Assembly (NCBI RefSeq): GCF_024266585.1
Contig: NZ_CP100647.1
Coordinates: forward strand, 3,763,001 to 3,827,000
Origin: Xanthomonas sacchari
Lineage (GTDB): Bacteria > Pseudomonadota > Gammaproteobacteria > Xanthomonadales > Xanthomonadaceae
DNA: 64,000 bases
Direction: 5' to 3'
How positions within the stretch are numbered: the stretch's first letter is position 1; every line of letters starts with the position of its first letter. Below are positions 50,513 through 59,940 of this stretch, in pieces. A model generated the notes under the pieces. It saw only the letters and a program-made list of their open reading frames with translations. It was not told the DNA's origin and ran no database searches. Both the position numbers and the translations under genes were made by a program.

Positions 50513-50616
50513 ATCGCGTCCGCCCCGGCGTGTCGTGTGCGGCACGGCCGACGCCGGCGCCGGCCGGATCGCCCACGCGACTGGCCGCGCGCGCGGCTTG
50601 GCTCTACCCTGTGCCG

Positions 50617-51426
50617 ATGCGCACCGTTCCCCGCCTGCTGCTCAACACCGAGACCATCGAACTGCTGCCGGCCGCGCGGCTGCGCGCGCGCAGCAACGCC
50701 GACGCGCGCCAGCTCGCGCAGGCCACCTGGCTGCTGCGGCGCAAGCACGACGGGCGCTACCTGGCGACCGCGAACGCACGCGGGCTGCACGCACTGGTGC
50801 CACGGCTGATGCACGAATCGGGCATCGACGCCGCACTGGATCGGCTCGACGCGCTGCCCGCACGCGGCACACCGGACGGCGCCGCGGCCTGGTTGCCGCT
50901 GCACGCGCTGCATGAGCGGTTGGCGCTGCTGGGCCTGGCCGCCGACAGCTACGCACAGCGCACCGGGCTGCCGCTGCAGCCGGAACCGGCCACCCTGCAC
51001 GCGGCCGGCGACGACCGCTACCGGCGCCCGCTGTGGCTGAGCGCCGGCGCCGCACGCGCCTGGCACACGCTGCGCCATGCCGCCGCGCGCGATGGCGTGG
51101 TGCTGGAGGCGATTTCCGGCTATCGCAGCCACGCGTATCAACTGGGCATCTTTGCGCGCAAGTCCGCCCGCGGCCAGGCCCTGGAGCAGATCCTTGCGGT
51201 CAACGCCGCGCCGGGCTTCAGCGAGCACCACAGCGGGCACGCGCTGGACATCGGCACGCCCGGCGAGCCGCCGGCCGAGGAAAGCTTCGAGCGCACGCCC
51301 GCCTTCGCCTGGCTGCGCGAGCACGCCGCCGGCTTCGGTTACCGGATGAGCTATCCGCGCGACAACCCGCATGGCATCGTCTACGAACCCTGGCACTGGT
51401 GCTGGCAGGAGGCCGCTCGCGCATGA
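50617..51426 (+). CDS. VanY-like D-alanyl-D-alanine carboxypeptidase (M15B)
   Basis: Predicted 269 aa. The zinc motif SEHHSGHALD at 202-211 supplies His204 and Asp211, and EPWHW near 257-261 supplies the catalytic Glu and third ligand His260; SGYRSHAYQ is also typical. It cleaves the terminal D-Ala from peptidoglycan peptides. No signal peptide is seen from the ATG at 50617 (GTG at 50611 is an alternative), so export is unclear; it might be a cytoplasmic recycling enzyme. The stop overlaps the next gene (ATGA). Confidence 0.85.
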   Translation: MRTVPRLLLNTETIELLPAARLRARSNADARQLAQATWLLRRKHDGRYLATANARGLHALVPRLMHESGIDAALDRLDALPARGTPDGAAAWLPLHALHERLALLGLAADSYAQRTGLPLQPEPATLHAAGDDRYRRPLWLSAGAARAWHTLRHAAARDGVVLEAISGYRSHAYQLGIFARKSARGQALEQILAVNAAPGFSEHHSGHALDIGTPGEPPAEESFERTPAFAWLREHAAGFGYRMSYPRDNPHGIVYEPWHWCWQEAARA

Positions 51427-52019
51427 TCCGTTCCGACATACCCCGGCCGCGCGCCGGCATCGCCGCCTGGCGGGCACTGGCCGTGCTGGCGCTGGCGCTG
51501 CCGGCCTGCGCCGCCGCGCAATGGCACGATCCGCAGGGCCAGGCCTGGCCCGACAGCGCCGAACGCGGGCACGACAAGGCCTTCGCCGCCGCACTGCAGA
51601 TCGCCGACGATGCCGACTTCGCCGCGTTCGCGCAGGAATGGGGGCAGACCGAACCGGCGCATGCGCCCACCCTGCGCACGATCGCGCGCGCGCGTCGCGG
51701 CCAGATACTGCGGGTGGCACTGCTGTATTCCGGCTGCGCGCCCAGCCCCAACAACGGCGGCGCCTGCGATGCGCAGATGAGCCTGCGCGTGCTGGGTCCC
51801 GATGGCGGCACCACCCTGCAGGATCCGATGCGACCGCTGGGCATGGGCGGCCCACCGGCCGCCGCTGGCCTGCTGGAACTGGCGCCGCTGTCGGTGCAGC
51901 TGCGCTTCGAGGACAGCGACCCGCTCGGCACCTACACCGTGCAGGTCACGGTCAACGATCCCAGCCAGGACGCCTGGGTGCGCCTGCGGACGCAGGTGGA
52001 GCTGGTCGACAGCGACTGA
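51423..52019 (+). CDS. exported protein of unknown function
   Basis: Predicted 198 aa with a signal peptide (WRALAVLALALPACAAA). The mature part has LLYSGCAPSPNNGGACDAQM, suggesting a disulfide, then a beta-rich C-terminus (VQLRFEDSDPLGTYTVQVTV). No family is recognised. It is translationally coupled to the VanY-like gene. Confidence 0.65.
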   Translation: MIRSDIPRPRAGIAAWRALAVLALALPACAAAQWHDPQGQAWPDSAERGHDKAFAAALQIADDADFAAFAQEWGQTEPAHAPTLRTIARARRGQILRVALLYSGCAPSPNNGGACDAQMSLRVLGPDGGTTLQDPMRPLGMGGPPAAAGLLELAPLSVQLRFEDSDPLGTYTVQVTVNDPSQDAWVRLRTQVELVDSD

Positions 52020-52140
52020 GCCGCCTGCGGATGTCCGGGTGGGCGTTGGCCGCGGCCACACCCGGCCGCCCTCGCTGCGCGCCACGACGTTTCGGCAGCA
52101 CACGCCGTCAGGGATGTTTCACCGACACATGGAGGCTGCA

Positions 52141-52581
52141 ATGTCCGAAAACCCCTATGCCACGCCGCAGGCGCAGAGCGCACAGACCGCACCGCGTCCC
52201 GCGCAGGCGCCCTCTCCCATCCTGCGCAAGATCGCCGCCGGCTGGATCGTCGGCGGCCTGATGACCACGTTCAACCTCCTGCTGAGCATCCGCGCCGTTG
52301 CCGCCGGCGATTCCGTCAAAGCCCTGATCCACTGCACCAGCATGCTGATGATAGGGGCGCTCGCGTACGGCACCTACCGCAAGAGCCGCATCGCCGCATG
52401 CCTGCTGCTCGCCTCCTACGTTCTCGCACGCATCGTCCATCTCGTTGCCGGCAACGCCGATGGCCTGGGCATCGCCGCGCTGGTCGCCTTGGCCTATCTG
52501 AGCGCAGCGTGGGGCACCTTCCAGTACCACCGCTGGCTGCAGCAGAAGCAGCGCTTCCCGGCGGCGCACCGCCCCGACTGA
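52141..52581 (+). CDS. small four-helix membrane protein
   Basis: Predicted 146 aa with GGAGG just before the ATG. After a Pro/Gln/Ala-rich start (NPYATPQAQSAQTAPRPAQ) come four hydrophobic segments. The N-terminal NPYATP pattern is common in membrane proteins of unknown function in this group. No family assigned. Confidence 0.65.
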   Translation: MSENPYATPQAQSAQTAPRPAQAPSPILRKIAAGWIVGGLMTTFNLLLSIRAVAAGDSVKALIHCTSMLMIGALAYGTYRKSRIAACLLLASYVLARIVHLVAGNADGLGIAALVALAYLSAAWGTFQYHRWLQQKQRFPAAHRPD

Positions 52582-52775
52582 GCGACGGCCCGCTGTTCCG
52601 CGCGGCCTCAGGGACGTCCGCGCGCCCCGCCCCCACCACCGCGGACACGACCCCGCCGGCCCCCGGCGCCACGCGCTAGGGCAGGTGCGCACCGCAGCGC
52701 ATGGCGACACCGCCGCCTACGCGCGCTCGCCGCTACGCTTCGCCCACTGTTGTGCTGCGCTGACGCGACCGGGAC

Positions 52776-53147
52776 TCAGCGTCGCAGCGCATCCATCGCC
52801 CACAGCAGCCAGCCCAGCATCAGCGTGGTGCCGCCGATCGGCGCCAGCCGGGTCGGCCACTGCGCCAGCGCATTGCCGGCCAGGCTGCCGGAGAACAGCA
52901 GCGTGCCCAGCAGCAACAGCCACAGCCCGCTGCGCCCCAGCAGGCGCTCGCTGCGGCGGCCCAGCGCCGCCAGCGCCACGCCGTGGCCGAAGGCGTACAG
53001 CGCCGCGGTCTGCAGGTGCGATTGCGCCAAGGGCTCGGCTACGCCGTGCGCGGCATAGGCGGACAGGCCGATGGACACGGCCGCGAGCAGTGCCCCGGCG
53101 CTGCACAGCCAGAACGGCCCGCGCGTACGGCGATCGAAGGTCAGCAT
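52776..53147 (-). CDS. DUF423 membrane protein (YgdD-like)
   Basis: Predicted 123 aa with four transmembrane segments. The family signature GLSAYAAHGVAE and LQTAALYAFGHGVALAALG, then LAPIGGTTLMLGW, is that of DUF423. Function unknown. The 194 bp to the 52581 end hold no further gene. Confidence 0.82.
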   Translation of the reverse strand: MLTFDRRTRGPFWLCSAGALLAAVSIGLSAYAAHGVAEPLAQSHLQTAALYAFGHGVALAALGRRSERLLGRSGLWLLLLGTLLFSGSLAGNALAQWPTRLAPIGGTTLMLGWLLWAMDALRR

Positions 53148-53190
53148 GTGCGTTTCCTCCAGGACGCGGCAAGGTTTGCCGCCCCCATAA

Positions 53191-53219
53191 ACAGAACGCG
53201 CCGCAAGATGCGGCGCGTT
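53191..53219 (-). terminator. terminator of the SRPBCC-GyrI gene
   Basis: On the minus strand AACGCGCCGCA/TGCGGCGCGTT with a 3-nt loop is followed by CTGTTTAT, about 30 nt after the stop of the 53250 gene. Confidence 0.7.
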
Positions 53220-53249
53220 CCGGTTTACACGTCCACCACGGGGCAGGAC

Positions 53250-54404
53250 TTACTTGATCGCCCAGTAGATGTCGTAGGTGCCTTCCGGCGTGAACGCCTT
53301 GTCCACCCCGCCCTTCCAGGCTTCGTACGGACGGTCGGTCACGTCGTAGCCGCTGGTGGCGGCCCAGGCACGCAGCGCGTTGCGCGCCGCATCCAGGCCC
53401 GCCATGTGGCCGGTGTAGCTGGCGAAGGCGGAGCGGTGCGCCTGGGTGCGCACGTAGGTCACCGGGGCGCCCTGCGGGATGGTCACCTTCAGCGGCTCGC
53501 CAGCGGCGGCAACCGGGGTGGCATCGGCCGGCGCGGCGGCCGCGGCGTCGTCCTTCTTCTCATCCTTCTTGGTGTCGTCCTTCGCGCCGCCGGCACGCTT
53601 GCGCACCGGCTGGGCGACGTCGAACGCATACTTGTCGGCGCCGAAGTCGGTGGTGACGATGCGCACCGGACCGGCCGCTTCCAGGCCGTTGGCGTCCATC
53701 ACCCGCTTGATCCACTCCTGGTTGTCCTTGATGGACTTCTTGATGGAGTCGTTGTCGCGGTCGATGTTGCCGGCGTTGACCACCAGCAGGTCCTCGGCCG
53801 GGACCTCGACGACCTTCAGGTCCTTCAGCGGGGTATCGTCGGAGCGGTAGTCCACGTTCGGCACGGTGGCCAGCACGTTGGCCAGGCGCGACAGGCCCAG
53901 CTTGATGTCGTCGCCGACATGGCGGCTGACGTACAGGCCGGCGTAACGACCCAGCAGGTCCCAACCGTACTTGACGGAGTAGTCCTGGGTGATCTTCACG
54001 TTGCGGCCGTTCTTGCCGGTCGGCTCCAGCTTGAAGGTGGTGGTCTTGTCCTTGCCCTTGGTCTCGTCCTCGATGGCGATGACCACGTCCTTGTTCTTCT
54101 CGGTCGAAGTGATGGTCCAGCTACCCTTGCCGATGTAGCCCTCCTTGGAGCTGTAGTCCAGGCGCGCGCCGACGCCGGATTCCGGGCCGGAGAGCTTCAG
54201 CTCGATGCGCGGGTCGCGCAGCACCAGGGGGTTCCAGTCCTTGAACCGACGCAGGCTGTTGACCGTGTCATAGACGATGGTCATGCGCCGATTGGTCTCG
54301 ACGCTTTCGGACATGTGACGCTCCGAGGGCAGCACCAGGCCAACAATGACGAACAGGCCAACCACGATCCCCAGGGCGATCAGGAACTCGATAATACGGG
54401 TCAT
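53250..54404 (-). CDS. membrane-anchored SRPBCC and GyrI-like protein
   Basis: Predicted 384 aa with one N-terminal transmembrane helix (about 5-26). Residues about 30-185 follow the SRPBCC/polyketide cyclase pattern (NRRMTIVYDTVNSLRRFKDW). A Lys/Asp/Ala-rich linker (DDTKKDEKKDDAAAAA) interrupts a second domain whose C-terminus (KAFTPEGTYDIYWAIK) resembles GyrI-like small-molecule-binding domains. Both folds bind hydrophobic ligands, so it may sense or carry one at the membrane. No partner gene. Confidence 0.7.
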   Translation of the reverse strand: MTRIIEFLIALGIVVGLFVIVGLVLPSERHMSESVETNRRMTIVYDTVNSLRRFKDWNPLVLRDPRIELKLSGPESGVGARLDYSSKEGYIGKGSWTITSTEKNKDVVIAIEDETKGKDKTTTFKLEPTGKNGRNVKITQDYSVKYGWDLLGRYAGLYVSRHVGDDIKLGLSRLANVLATVPNVDYRSDDTPLKDLKVVEVPAEDLLVVNAGNIDRDNDSIKKSIKDNQEWIKRVMDANGLEAAGPVRIVTTDFGADKYAFDVAQPVRKRAGGAKDDTKKDEKKDDAAAAAPADATPVAAAGEPLKVTIPQGAPVTYVRTQAHRSAFASYTGHMAGLDAARNALRAWAATSGYDVTDRPYEAWKGGVDKAFTPEGTYDIYWAIK

Positions 54405-54879
54405 TCAGGAGGTCTCCGGGGCCGATCCCACGGCCGGGTTGATGAAGCGAAGCGCCCATCCTAGCAGGCTTCGCCGTCCGTGGTCAGCACATCACGGAAT
54501 GCCGCATCGCCCCGTGCCGCAACGGCCTGGCGCCATGCCGGCAACGGCGGTGCGCACCGGGCCAGGGGCGACCAGACCATTGTCCTGGCGACGGCACCGG
54601 ACAGGCGCACGCATGGCGCCCTTCACCGCATCGGAGCCAGCTCCGGCGGCCCCGCGGCGGGCACAGGCACGACCTGCCGACCCGCGCCCCGGGCCAGACC
54701 ATTGCATTGCGGTGCGCGGGCTCGGCGCGCTCACGCCGCCCCTCGCCCGAGCCGCGCCGTCGTCCAGGACCCGGCCGGGCCGCGCGCGATCGCTCCCGTC
54801 AGACCGGTCAACCTGTCCCGTTCAGACCACCCGCGCGCAAACGCCCGGCGCGCTGCGCCGGGCCGGGCATCCTGTCCCG
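54405..54879. other. gene-free region with terminator-like hairpin
   Basis: No gene was accepted in this 475-bp stretch. TCCCGTTCAGACC or TCCCGTCAGACC occurs three times between 54797 and 54890. The stem GCCCGGCGC/GCGCCGGGC at 54842-54862 probably terminates the response regulator gene. Confidence 0.45.
54842..54862 (-). terminator. terminator of the two-component operon
   Basis: A perfect 9-bp stem GCCCGGCGC/GCGCCGGGC with a 3-nt loop is followed on the minus strand by GTTTG, 18 nt after the stop at 54880. Confidence 0.65.
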
Positions 54880-55521
54880 TCAGACCAGTTGCAGCTCGAA
54901 CGCCTTCAGCACCGCGCGGGTGCGGTCGCGTACGCCGAGCTTGGACAGGATGTTGGAAACGTGGTTCTTGATCGTGCCCTCGGCCACGCCCAGCGAGTTG
55001 GCGATCTCCTTGTTGGAGAAGCCGCTGGCCATCAGCCGCAGGATCTCGGTCTCGCGGTCGGTCAGCGGATCGGGCCGGTCCAGGCTGACGAAGTCGTTGC
55101 GCATGTGCTCCAGCCCGGAGAGCAGGCGCTGGGTCACCGCCGGCTGCACCAGCGAGCCGCCGCCGGCCACGGTGCGGATCGCGCCGACCAGTTGTTCCAG
55201 CGACACGTCCTTGAGCAGATAGCCCTTGGCCCCGGCCTTGAGCCCGGCCAGCACCAGCTGGTCGTCGTCGAAGGTGGTCAGGATGATGGTCGGCGGCAGC
55301 GCCGCGGCACGCGACAGCACCTGCAGCGCCTCCAGCCCGGACATCGACGGCATGCGCATGTCCATCAGCACCACGTCGGGGACCACCTGCGGGATCAGCT
55401 CCACCGCCTGGCGGCCGTCGCTGGCCTCGGCCACCACCTCGATGCCGCCGTCCAGCGCCAACAGCGAGCGGATGCCCTGCCGCACCAGGGTTTGATCGTC
55501 GACCAGACACACACGGATCAT
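54880..55521 (-). CDS. NarL/LuxR-family response regulator
   Basis: Predicted 213 aa. The receiver domain has Asp8/Asp9 in VDDQ, phosphoacceptor Asp54 in VLMDMRMP, and Lys in YLLKDV. The C-terminal LuxR helix-turn-helix reads LTDRETEILRLMASGFSNKE, IANSLGVAEGTIKNHVSNIL. It forms a TGATG overlap with the kinase gene upstream, so it is the cognate regulator. Confidence 0.93.
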   Translation of the reverse strand: MIRVCLVDDQTLVRQGIRSLLALDGGIEVVAEASDGRQAVELIPQVVPDVVLMDMRMPSMSGLEALQVLSRAAALPPTIILTTFDDDQLVLAGLKAGAKGYLLKDVSLEQLVGAIRTVAGGGSLVQPAVTQRLLSGLEHMRNDFVSLDRPDPLTDRETEILRLMASGFSNKEIANSLGVAEGTIKNHVSNILSKLGVRDRTRAVLKAFELQLV

Positions 55522-56711
55522 CACAACACTCCTTGGGAAACGGCGGGCGACAGCAGGGTGGCGGCGCCGGGAACCGCGGCGCGCAGGCGGAAGCCCGCGC
55601 CGGGCGCGGCGGCCACGTCCAGGCTGCCGCCGTACTGGCTCAGGCGCTCGCGCATGCCGCGCAGGCCGTTGCCGGGGGCCAGGGTCTCGCAACCGCGGCC
55701 ATCGTCGCGCGCCTGGATCACCACCTGCGGACCGTCGCGGCGCACCTCGATCCACAGATTGTCGGCCTGGGCGTGGCGTACCGCGTTGGTGATGATTTCC
55801 TGGGTGCAGCGCAGCAACACGTGCGCGCGCTCGGGATCCTCAACGGTCAGCGGCTCCTCCACCTGCAGGTGGATCTGCAGCGACGGCACGCGCTCGGCCA
55901 GCGGCCGCAGCGCCGCCGCCAGGTCGATCGCGCCGCTGTCGCGCAACTGGCTAACCGCCTCGCGCACGTCGGTCAGCAGCAGCTTGGCCAGGGTATGCGC
56001 CTGCTGCACGTGCTCCTGCGCGCGGCCCTCGGTGATGTGGCCGGCCACCTCCAGGTTCAGGCTCAGCGCGGTCAGGTGGTGGCCGAGCAGGTCGTGCAGT
56101 TCGCGCGAGATGCGCGTGCGCTCGTTGATCCGGGCGCTCTCGGCCAGCAGCGCGCGGGTAGCGCGCAGCTCGGCGTTGAGCTGGCGCTGTTCCTCGCGGG
56201 CCTGGGTCTGCTGCCGCGCGACCAGGCTGGTGACGAAGATGAACATGGAGAAGCCGCCGTACAGCAGCGACTGCATCAGCGCCTCGAACGGCGGGAAGCC
56301 GATGGTCAGGTAGACCGGCAGCACCGCCAGTTGGCTCAGCAGCAGCCAGGCCACCCCGGCGCGCACCGGCAGCAGCCAGGGGATCACCCCGGCCGCCACC
56401 ATCATCAGGATGCTGCCCAGCCCGGAGCGATGCAGGTAGCCGACCGCCAGCGCGCAGATGGTCAGCAGCACCAGCATGCCGCGGTCGTACCAGCGCACGC
56501 CGTCGCCGCTGTGCAGGCGCCGGGTCAGCAGGAAATAGACCACGCCGAAGCCCAGGTAGCTGGCCAGCAGCAGCCACACCTCGCCGCTGGGCATCCGTCC
56601 CGATTCCTCGACCGGCTCCCAGTACAGGTACAGCAACGGCATGCAGATGACCGCCCAGGTGAACAGGCCGGCATAGCGCAGGACGCGGGTATGGCTGAGA
56701 TATCCCAACAT
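55521..56711 (-). CDS. DesK/NarX-type sensor histidine kinase
   Basis: Predicted 396 aa with about six membrane segments in the first 165 residues, little extracellular sequence, then a HisKA_3 domain: phosphoacceptor His206 in RISRELHDLLGHHLTALS. The HATPase has EIITNAVRHAQAD and DDGRGC, GNGLRGMRERL. A membrane-embedded sensor of this kind (DesK) reads lipid fluidity in Bacillus; the signal here is unknown. It is co-transcribed with the regulator gene. Confidence 0.92.
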   Translation of the reverse strand: MLGYLSHTRVLRYAGLFTWAVICMPLLYLYWEPVEESGRMPSGEVWLLLASYLGFGVVYFLLTRRLHSGDGVRWYDRGMLVLLTICALAVGYLHRSGLGSILMMVAAGVIPWLLPVRAGVAWLLLSQLAVLPVYLTIGFPPFEALMQSLLYGGFSMFIFVTSLVARQQTQAREEQRQLNAELRATRALLAESARINERTRISRELHDLLGHHLTALSLNLEVAGHITEGRAQEHVQQAHTLAKLLLTDVREAVSQLRDSGAIDLAAALRPLAERVPSLQIHLQVEEPLTVEDPERAHVLLRCTQEIITNAVRHAQADNLWIEVRRDGPQVVIQARDDGRGCETLAPGNGLRGMRERLSQYGGSLDVAAAPGAGFRLRAAVPGAATLLSPAVSQGVL

Positions 56712-56851
56712 GCCCGCATCTTAGGATGAACGGCGCGCATTGCACTCCCACGGAAGTCATGCCGGCGCGGCTCGCCGCCCCGGGTCGCGCGTGCGATAAT
56801 CCGGCCTGGCGGCCCGCACGGGGCCGCGCGCGCATCAGCAATGGAGTCTCA

Positions 56852-57445
56852 ATGTCGATCGTCATCCGCGACGTGCGCGAGCACGAGCTCGATTCGGTCC
56901 TGGCCCTGAACAACAACGCCGGACTGGCGATCCTGCCGCTGGATTCGGCCAAGCTGCACCGCTTCTACGAAACCGCAGAGTACTTCCGCGTCGCCGAGCG
57001 CGACGGCAACCTGGCCGGCTTCCTGGTCGGCTTCGGCAGCGACAGCGACCACGACAGCAGCAATTTCGCCTGGTTCCGCGAGCGCTACCCGCAGTTTTTC
57101 TACATCGACCGCATCGTGGTGGCCAGCCGCCGCCGCGGCGGCGGCGTCGGCCGGGCGTTCTACGCCGACGTGCAGAGCTACGCCGAGTTGCGCTACCCGC
57201 AACTGGCGTGCGAGGTTTTTCTGGATCACGGCGCCGATGCGGCGCTGCTGTTCCATGGCAGCTTCGGTTTTCGCGAAGTGGGCCAGAACACGATGAACGA
57301 AGTGGAGGTGCGTGCGAGCATGCTGTTGAAGGATCTGTGCAGTTACGCCTGGGTGCGCGAAACCTATGGCGACACCCTGCCCGACCTGCCCTGGGCCGGC
57401 CACGCCCATCGCCTGCAGCGGGCGCAGCGCCCGACCGGGACCTGA
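56852..57445 (+). CDS. GNAT family N-acetyltransferase
   Basis: Predicted 197 aa with GGAG 5 nt upstream. The acetyl-CoA loop is IDRIVVASRRRGGGVGRAFY near 88-107. Substrate unknown. It ends 2 bp before minC, so the two are probably co-transcribed, as found in relatives, though no division role is established. Confidence 0.85.
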   Translation: MSIVIRDVREHELDSVLALNNNAGLAILPLDSAKLHRFYETAEYFRVAERDGNLAGFLVGFGSDSDHDSSNFAWFRERYPQFFYIDRIVVASRRRGGGVGRAFYADVQSYAELRYPQLACEVFLDHGADAALLFHGSFGFREVGQNTMNEVEVRASMLLKDLCSYAWVRETYGDTLPDLPWAGHAHRLQRAQRPTGT

Positions 57446-57447
57446 GC

Positions 57448-58203
57448 GTGTCGTCGGTGAATCTGGATTTCGAGCAGGCCGGCGAACTGAAGATCGGCCA
57501 GGTCGGCATCGCCAACCTGCGCGTGCGCACGCTGGACGTGGCGCGGCTGAGCCAGGAGATGCGCGAGCGCGTGCAGCGCGCGCCCAAGCTGTTCGGCCGT
57601 GCCGCGGTGATCATCGATTTCGGCGGCCTGGCGCAGACCCCGGACGTGGCCACCGCGCAGGCGTTGCTGAACGGCCTGCGCGACGCCGGCGTGCTGCCGG
57701 TGGCGCTGGCCTACGGCACCCGCGAGATCGAGGAGCTGTCGGTGGCGCTGGGGCTGCCGCTGCTGGCCAAGTTCCGCGCGCAGTACGAGCGTTTCGATGG
57801 CGGCGCACCCGCTGCGGCGCCGGCGCCGGTCTCGCCCCCGCCTCCGCCGCCGCCCGCTCCGGCGGCACGCCCGCAACCCGGGCGCATGCAGAAGAACGCG
57901 GTACGCTCCGGACAACAGCTGTATGCGGAGAACTGCGACCTGACCGTGGTGGCCACCGTTGGCGCTGGCGCCGAGGTGATCTCCGACGGCAGCATCCACA
58001 TCTACGGCAGCCTCCGCGGCCGCGCCCTGGCCGGCGCGCAGGGCAACACCGAGGCGCGGATCTTCTGCCGCGACTTCCACGCCGAACTGGTCGCCATTGC
58101 CGGCCACTACAAGGTGCTGGACGATATTCCCAAGGAACTGCGTGGCAAGGCCGTCCAGGTCTGGCTGGAGCAGGACCAGATCATGATCGCCGCGCAAGAC
58201 TGA
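57448..58203 (+). CDS. minC: septum site-determining protein MinC
   Basis: Predicted 251 aa from a GTG. The N-terminal inhibitory domain (ELKIGQVGIANLRVRTLDVA; AVIIDFGGLAQTP) is joined by a Pro/Ala linker (about 120-150) to the C-terminal beta-helix domain with GAGAEVISDGSIHIYGSLRG and RIFCRDFHAELVAIAG, which binds MinD and FtsZ. First of minCDE; minD follows after 36 bp. Confidence 0.95.
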   Translation: MSSVNLDFEQAGELKIGQVGIANLRVRTLDVARLSQEMRERVQRAPKLFGRAAVIIDFGGLAQTPDVATAQALLNGLRDAGVLPVALAYGTREIEELSVALGLPLLAKFRAQYERFDGGAPAAAPAPVSPPPPPPPAPAARPQPGRMQKNAVRSGQQLYAENCDLTVVATVGAGAEVISDGSIHIYGSLRGRALAGAQGNTEARIFCRDFHAELVAIAGHYKVLDDIPKELRGKAVQVWLEQDQIMIAAQD

Positions 58204-58239
58204 CGCGGCCCTACCACGAACGTATCAGGAGATAGTCCT

Positions 58240-59049
58240 TTGGCTGAAATTATCGTTGTCACCTCCGGCAAGGGCGGCGTCGGCAAGACCACCACCAGCG
58301 CGAGCCTGGCCTGCGGGCTGGCGCGACGCGGCAAGAAGGTCGCCGTGATCGACTTCGACGTGGGCCTGCGCAACCTCGACCTGATCATGGGCTGCGAGCG
58401 CCGCGTGGTGTACGACTTCGTCAACGTGGTGCACAACGAAGCCACGCTGAAGCAGGCCCTGATCAAGGACAAGCGCTTCGACAACCTGTTCGTGCTGGCC
58501 GCCTCGCAGACCCGCGACAAGGACGCGCTGACCCAGGAAGGCGTGGAGAAGGTGCTCAAGGACCTGGCCGCCGACGGCTTCGACTACATCGTCTGCGATT
58601 CGCCGGCCGGCATCGAGAAGGGCGCGTTCCTGGCGATGTACTTCGCCGACCGCGCGGTGGTGGTGGTCAATCCGGAAGTGTCCTCGGTGCGCGACTCCGA
58701 CCGCATCCTCGGCCTGCTCGACTCCAAGACCCACAAAGCCGAGAACGGCAAGAGCCTGCCCGCATTCCTGCTGCTGACCCGCTACAGCCCGGCGCGCGTG
58801 GAAACCGGCGAGATGCTCAGCATCGCCGATGTGGAGGAAGTGCTCGGCCTGAAGGCGATCGGCGTGATCCCCGAATCCGGCGACGTGCTCAACGCCTCCA
58901 ACAAGGGCGAACCGGTGATCCTGGATGCCGAATCCCCGGCCGGCCAGGCCTACGAGGACGCCGTGGCGCGCATCCTCGGCGAGGAACGTCCGATGCGCTT
59001 CATCTCCGTGGAGAAGAAGGGCTTCTTCACCAAGTTGTTCGGAGGGTGA
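58240..59049 (+). CDS. minD: septum site-determining ATPase MinD
   Basis: Predicted 269-aa deviant Walker ATPase, starting at TTG with AGGAG 8 nt upstream. The P-loop is [10 protein letters not shown], followed by [11 protein letters not shown], and the C-terminal amphipathic helix is KKGFFTKLF. It recruits MinC to the membrane and oscillates with MinE to place the septum at midcell. Confidence 0.97.
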   Translation: MAEIIVVTSGKGGVGKTTTSASLACGLARRGKKVAVIDFDVGLRNLDLIMGCERRVVYDFVNVVHNEATLKQALIKDKRFDNLFVLAASQTRDKDALTQEGVEKVLKDLAADGFDYIVCDSPAGIEKGAFLAMYFADRAVVVVNPEVSSVRDSDRILGLLDSKTHKAENGKSLPAFLLLTRYSPARVETGEMLSIADVEEVLGLKAIGVIPESGDVLNASNKGEPVILDAESPAGQAYEDAVARILGEERPMRFISVEKKGFFTKLFGG

Positions 59050-59051
59050 GC

Positions 59052-59309
59052 ATGGGACTATTCGATTTCCTCAAGACCAAGAAGAACACCGCCGAGACCG
59101 CGAAGAACCGCCTGCAGATCATCATCGCGCAGGAACGCAGCCAGCGCGGCGGCCCGGACTACCTGCCGCTGCTGCAGCGCGAGCTGCTGGAAGTGATCAA
59201 GAAGTACGTCAACATCGACGCCGACGCGGTCAAGGTGGACCTGGTCAAGGACGGCGAGCACGACGTGCTCGACATCTCCGTGGCCCTGCCGGAAGGGCCG
59301 ACGCCCTGA
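59052..59309 (+). CDS. minE: cell division topological specificity factor MinE
   Basis: Predicted 85 aa from the ATG at 59052 ([20 protein letters not shown]); a GTG 6 nt upstream is less likely. [13 protein letters not shown] is the MinD-contacting helix/strand and [17 protein letters not shown] the dimer strand. It stimulates MinD ATPase. GGAGG lies within the minD stop region. Confidence 0.97.
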   Translation: MGLFDFLKTKKNTAETAKNRLQIIIAQERSQRGGPDYLPLLQRELLEVIKKYVNIDADAVKVDLVKDGEHDVLDISVALPEGPTP

Positions 59310-59435
59310 GGCCGCGCGTCGGCCGTGGCCGGCGCCGCGGCTGACGCAGCGGTCGCGCCGGCGCGGCGACGGGCCGTGCCCGCCGTTTATCGGGTGCGGC
59401 TGCCGCGCCCTCTTCGCCCAAGCGAACTTCACACG

Positions 59436-59933
59436 ATGCCGACCGACGCCGCCCTTCCCGCTGCCGCCGCCCAGGTGCTGACCGTAGGCGCCATCGGCCT
59501 GGACGCGCCGCGCGCGCTGCTGGCCGGCTACGGGCTGGCCCTGCACCGCGTCGCCGACGGCGCCGCCATTCCCGGCAGCTACTGGGGCGAGCCGGAAGCC
59601 GGGGTGATCGCCAGCGACGTCTACGTGCGCGACGACACGCCGGTGCATTCGCTGCTGCACGAGGCCTGCCACCTGATCGTGCTGCCGCCGCAGCGGCGCG
59701 CGCAGGTGCATACCGACGCCACCGACTCGGTGGAAGAGGAAGACGCCACCTGCTACCTGCAGATCGTGCTGGCCGATGCCCTGCCCGGCGTGGGCCGCGC
59801 ACGGCTGATGGCGGACATGGACGCCTGGGGCTACACCTACCGGCTCGGCTCCACCCGCGCCTGGTTCGAACAGGACGCCGACGACGCACGCGCCTGGCTG
59901 GCGCAACGCGGCCTGCTGCCGGCGCAGGCCTAG
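59436..59933 (+). CDS. small HExxH-containing protein
   Basis: Predicted 165 aa. It contains LLHEACHLIV, in which His75-Glu76-x-x-His79 is a zinc-metallopeptidase HExxH motif, and a following acidic run VEEEDATCYLQ that may hold a third ligand. No signal peptide is seen. Family not recognised. It lies between minE and a convergent two-component operon. Confidence 0.7.
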   Translation: MPTDAALPAAAAQVLTVGAIGLDAPRALLAGYGLALHRVADGAAIPGSYWGEPEAGVIASDVYVRDDTPVHSLLHEACHLIVLPPQRRAQVHTDATDSVEEEDATCYLQIVLADALPGVGRARLMADMDAWGYTYRLGSTRAWFEQDADDARAWLAQRGLLPAQA

Positions 59934-59940
59934 GGCATTC

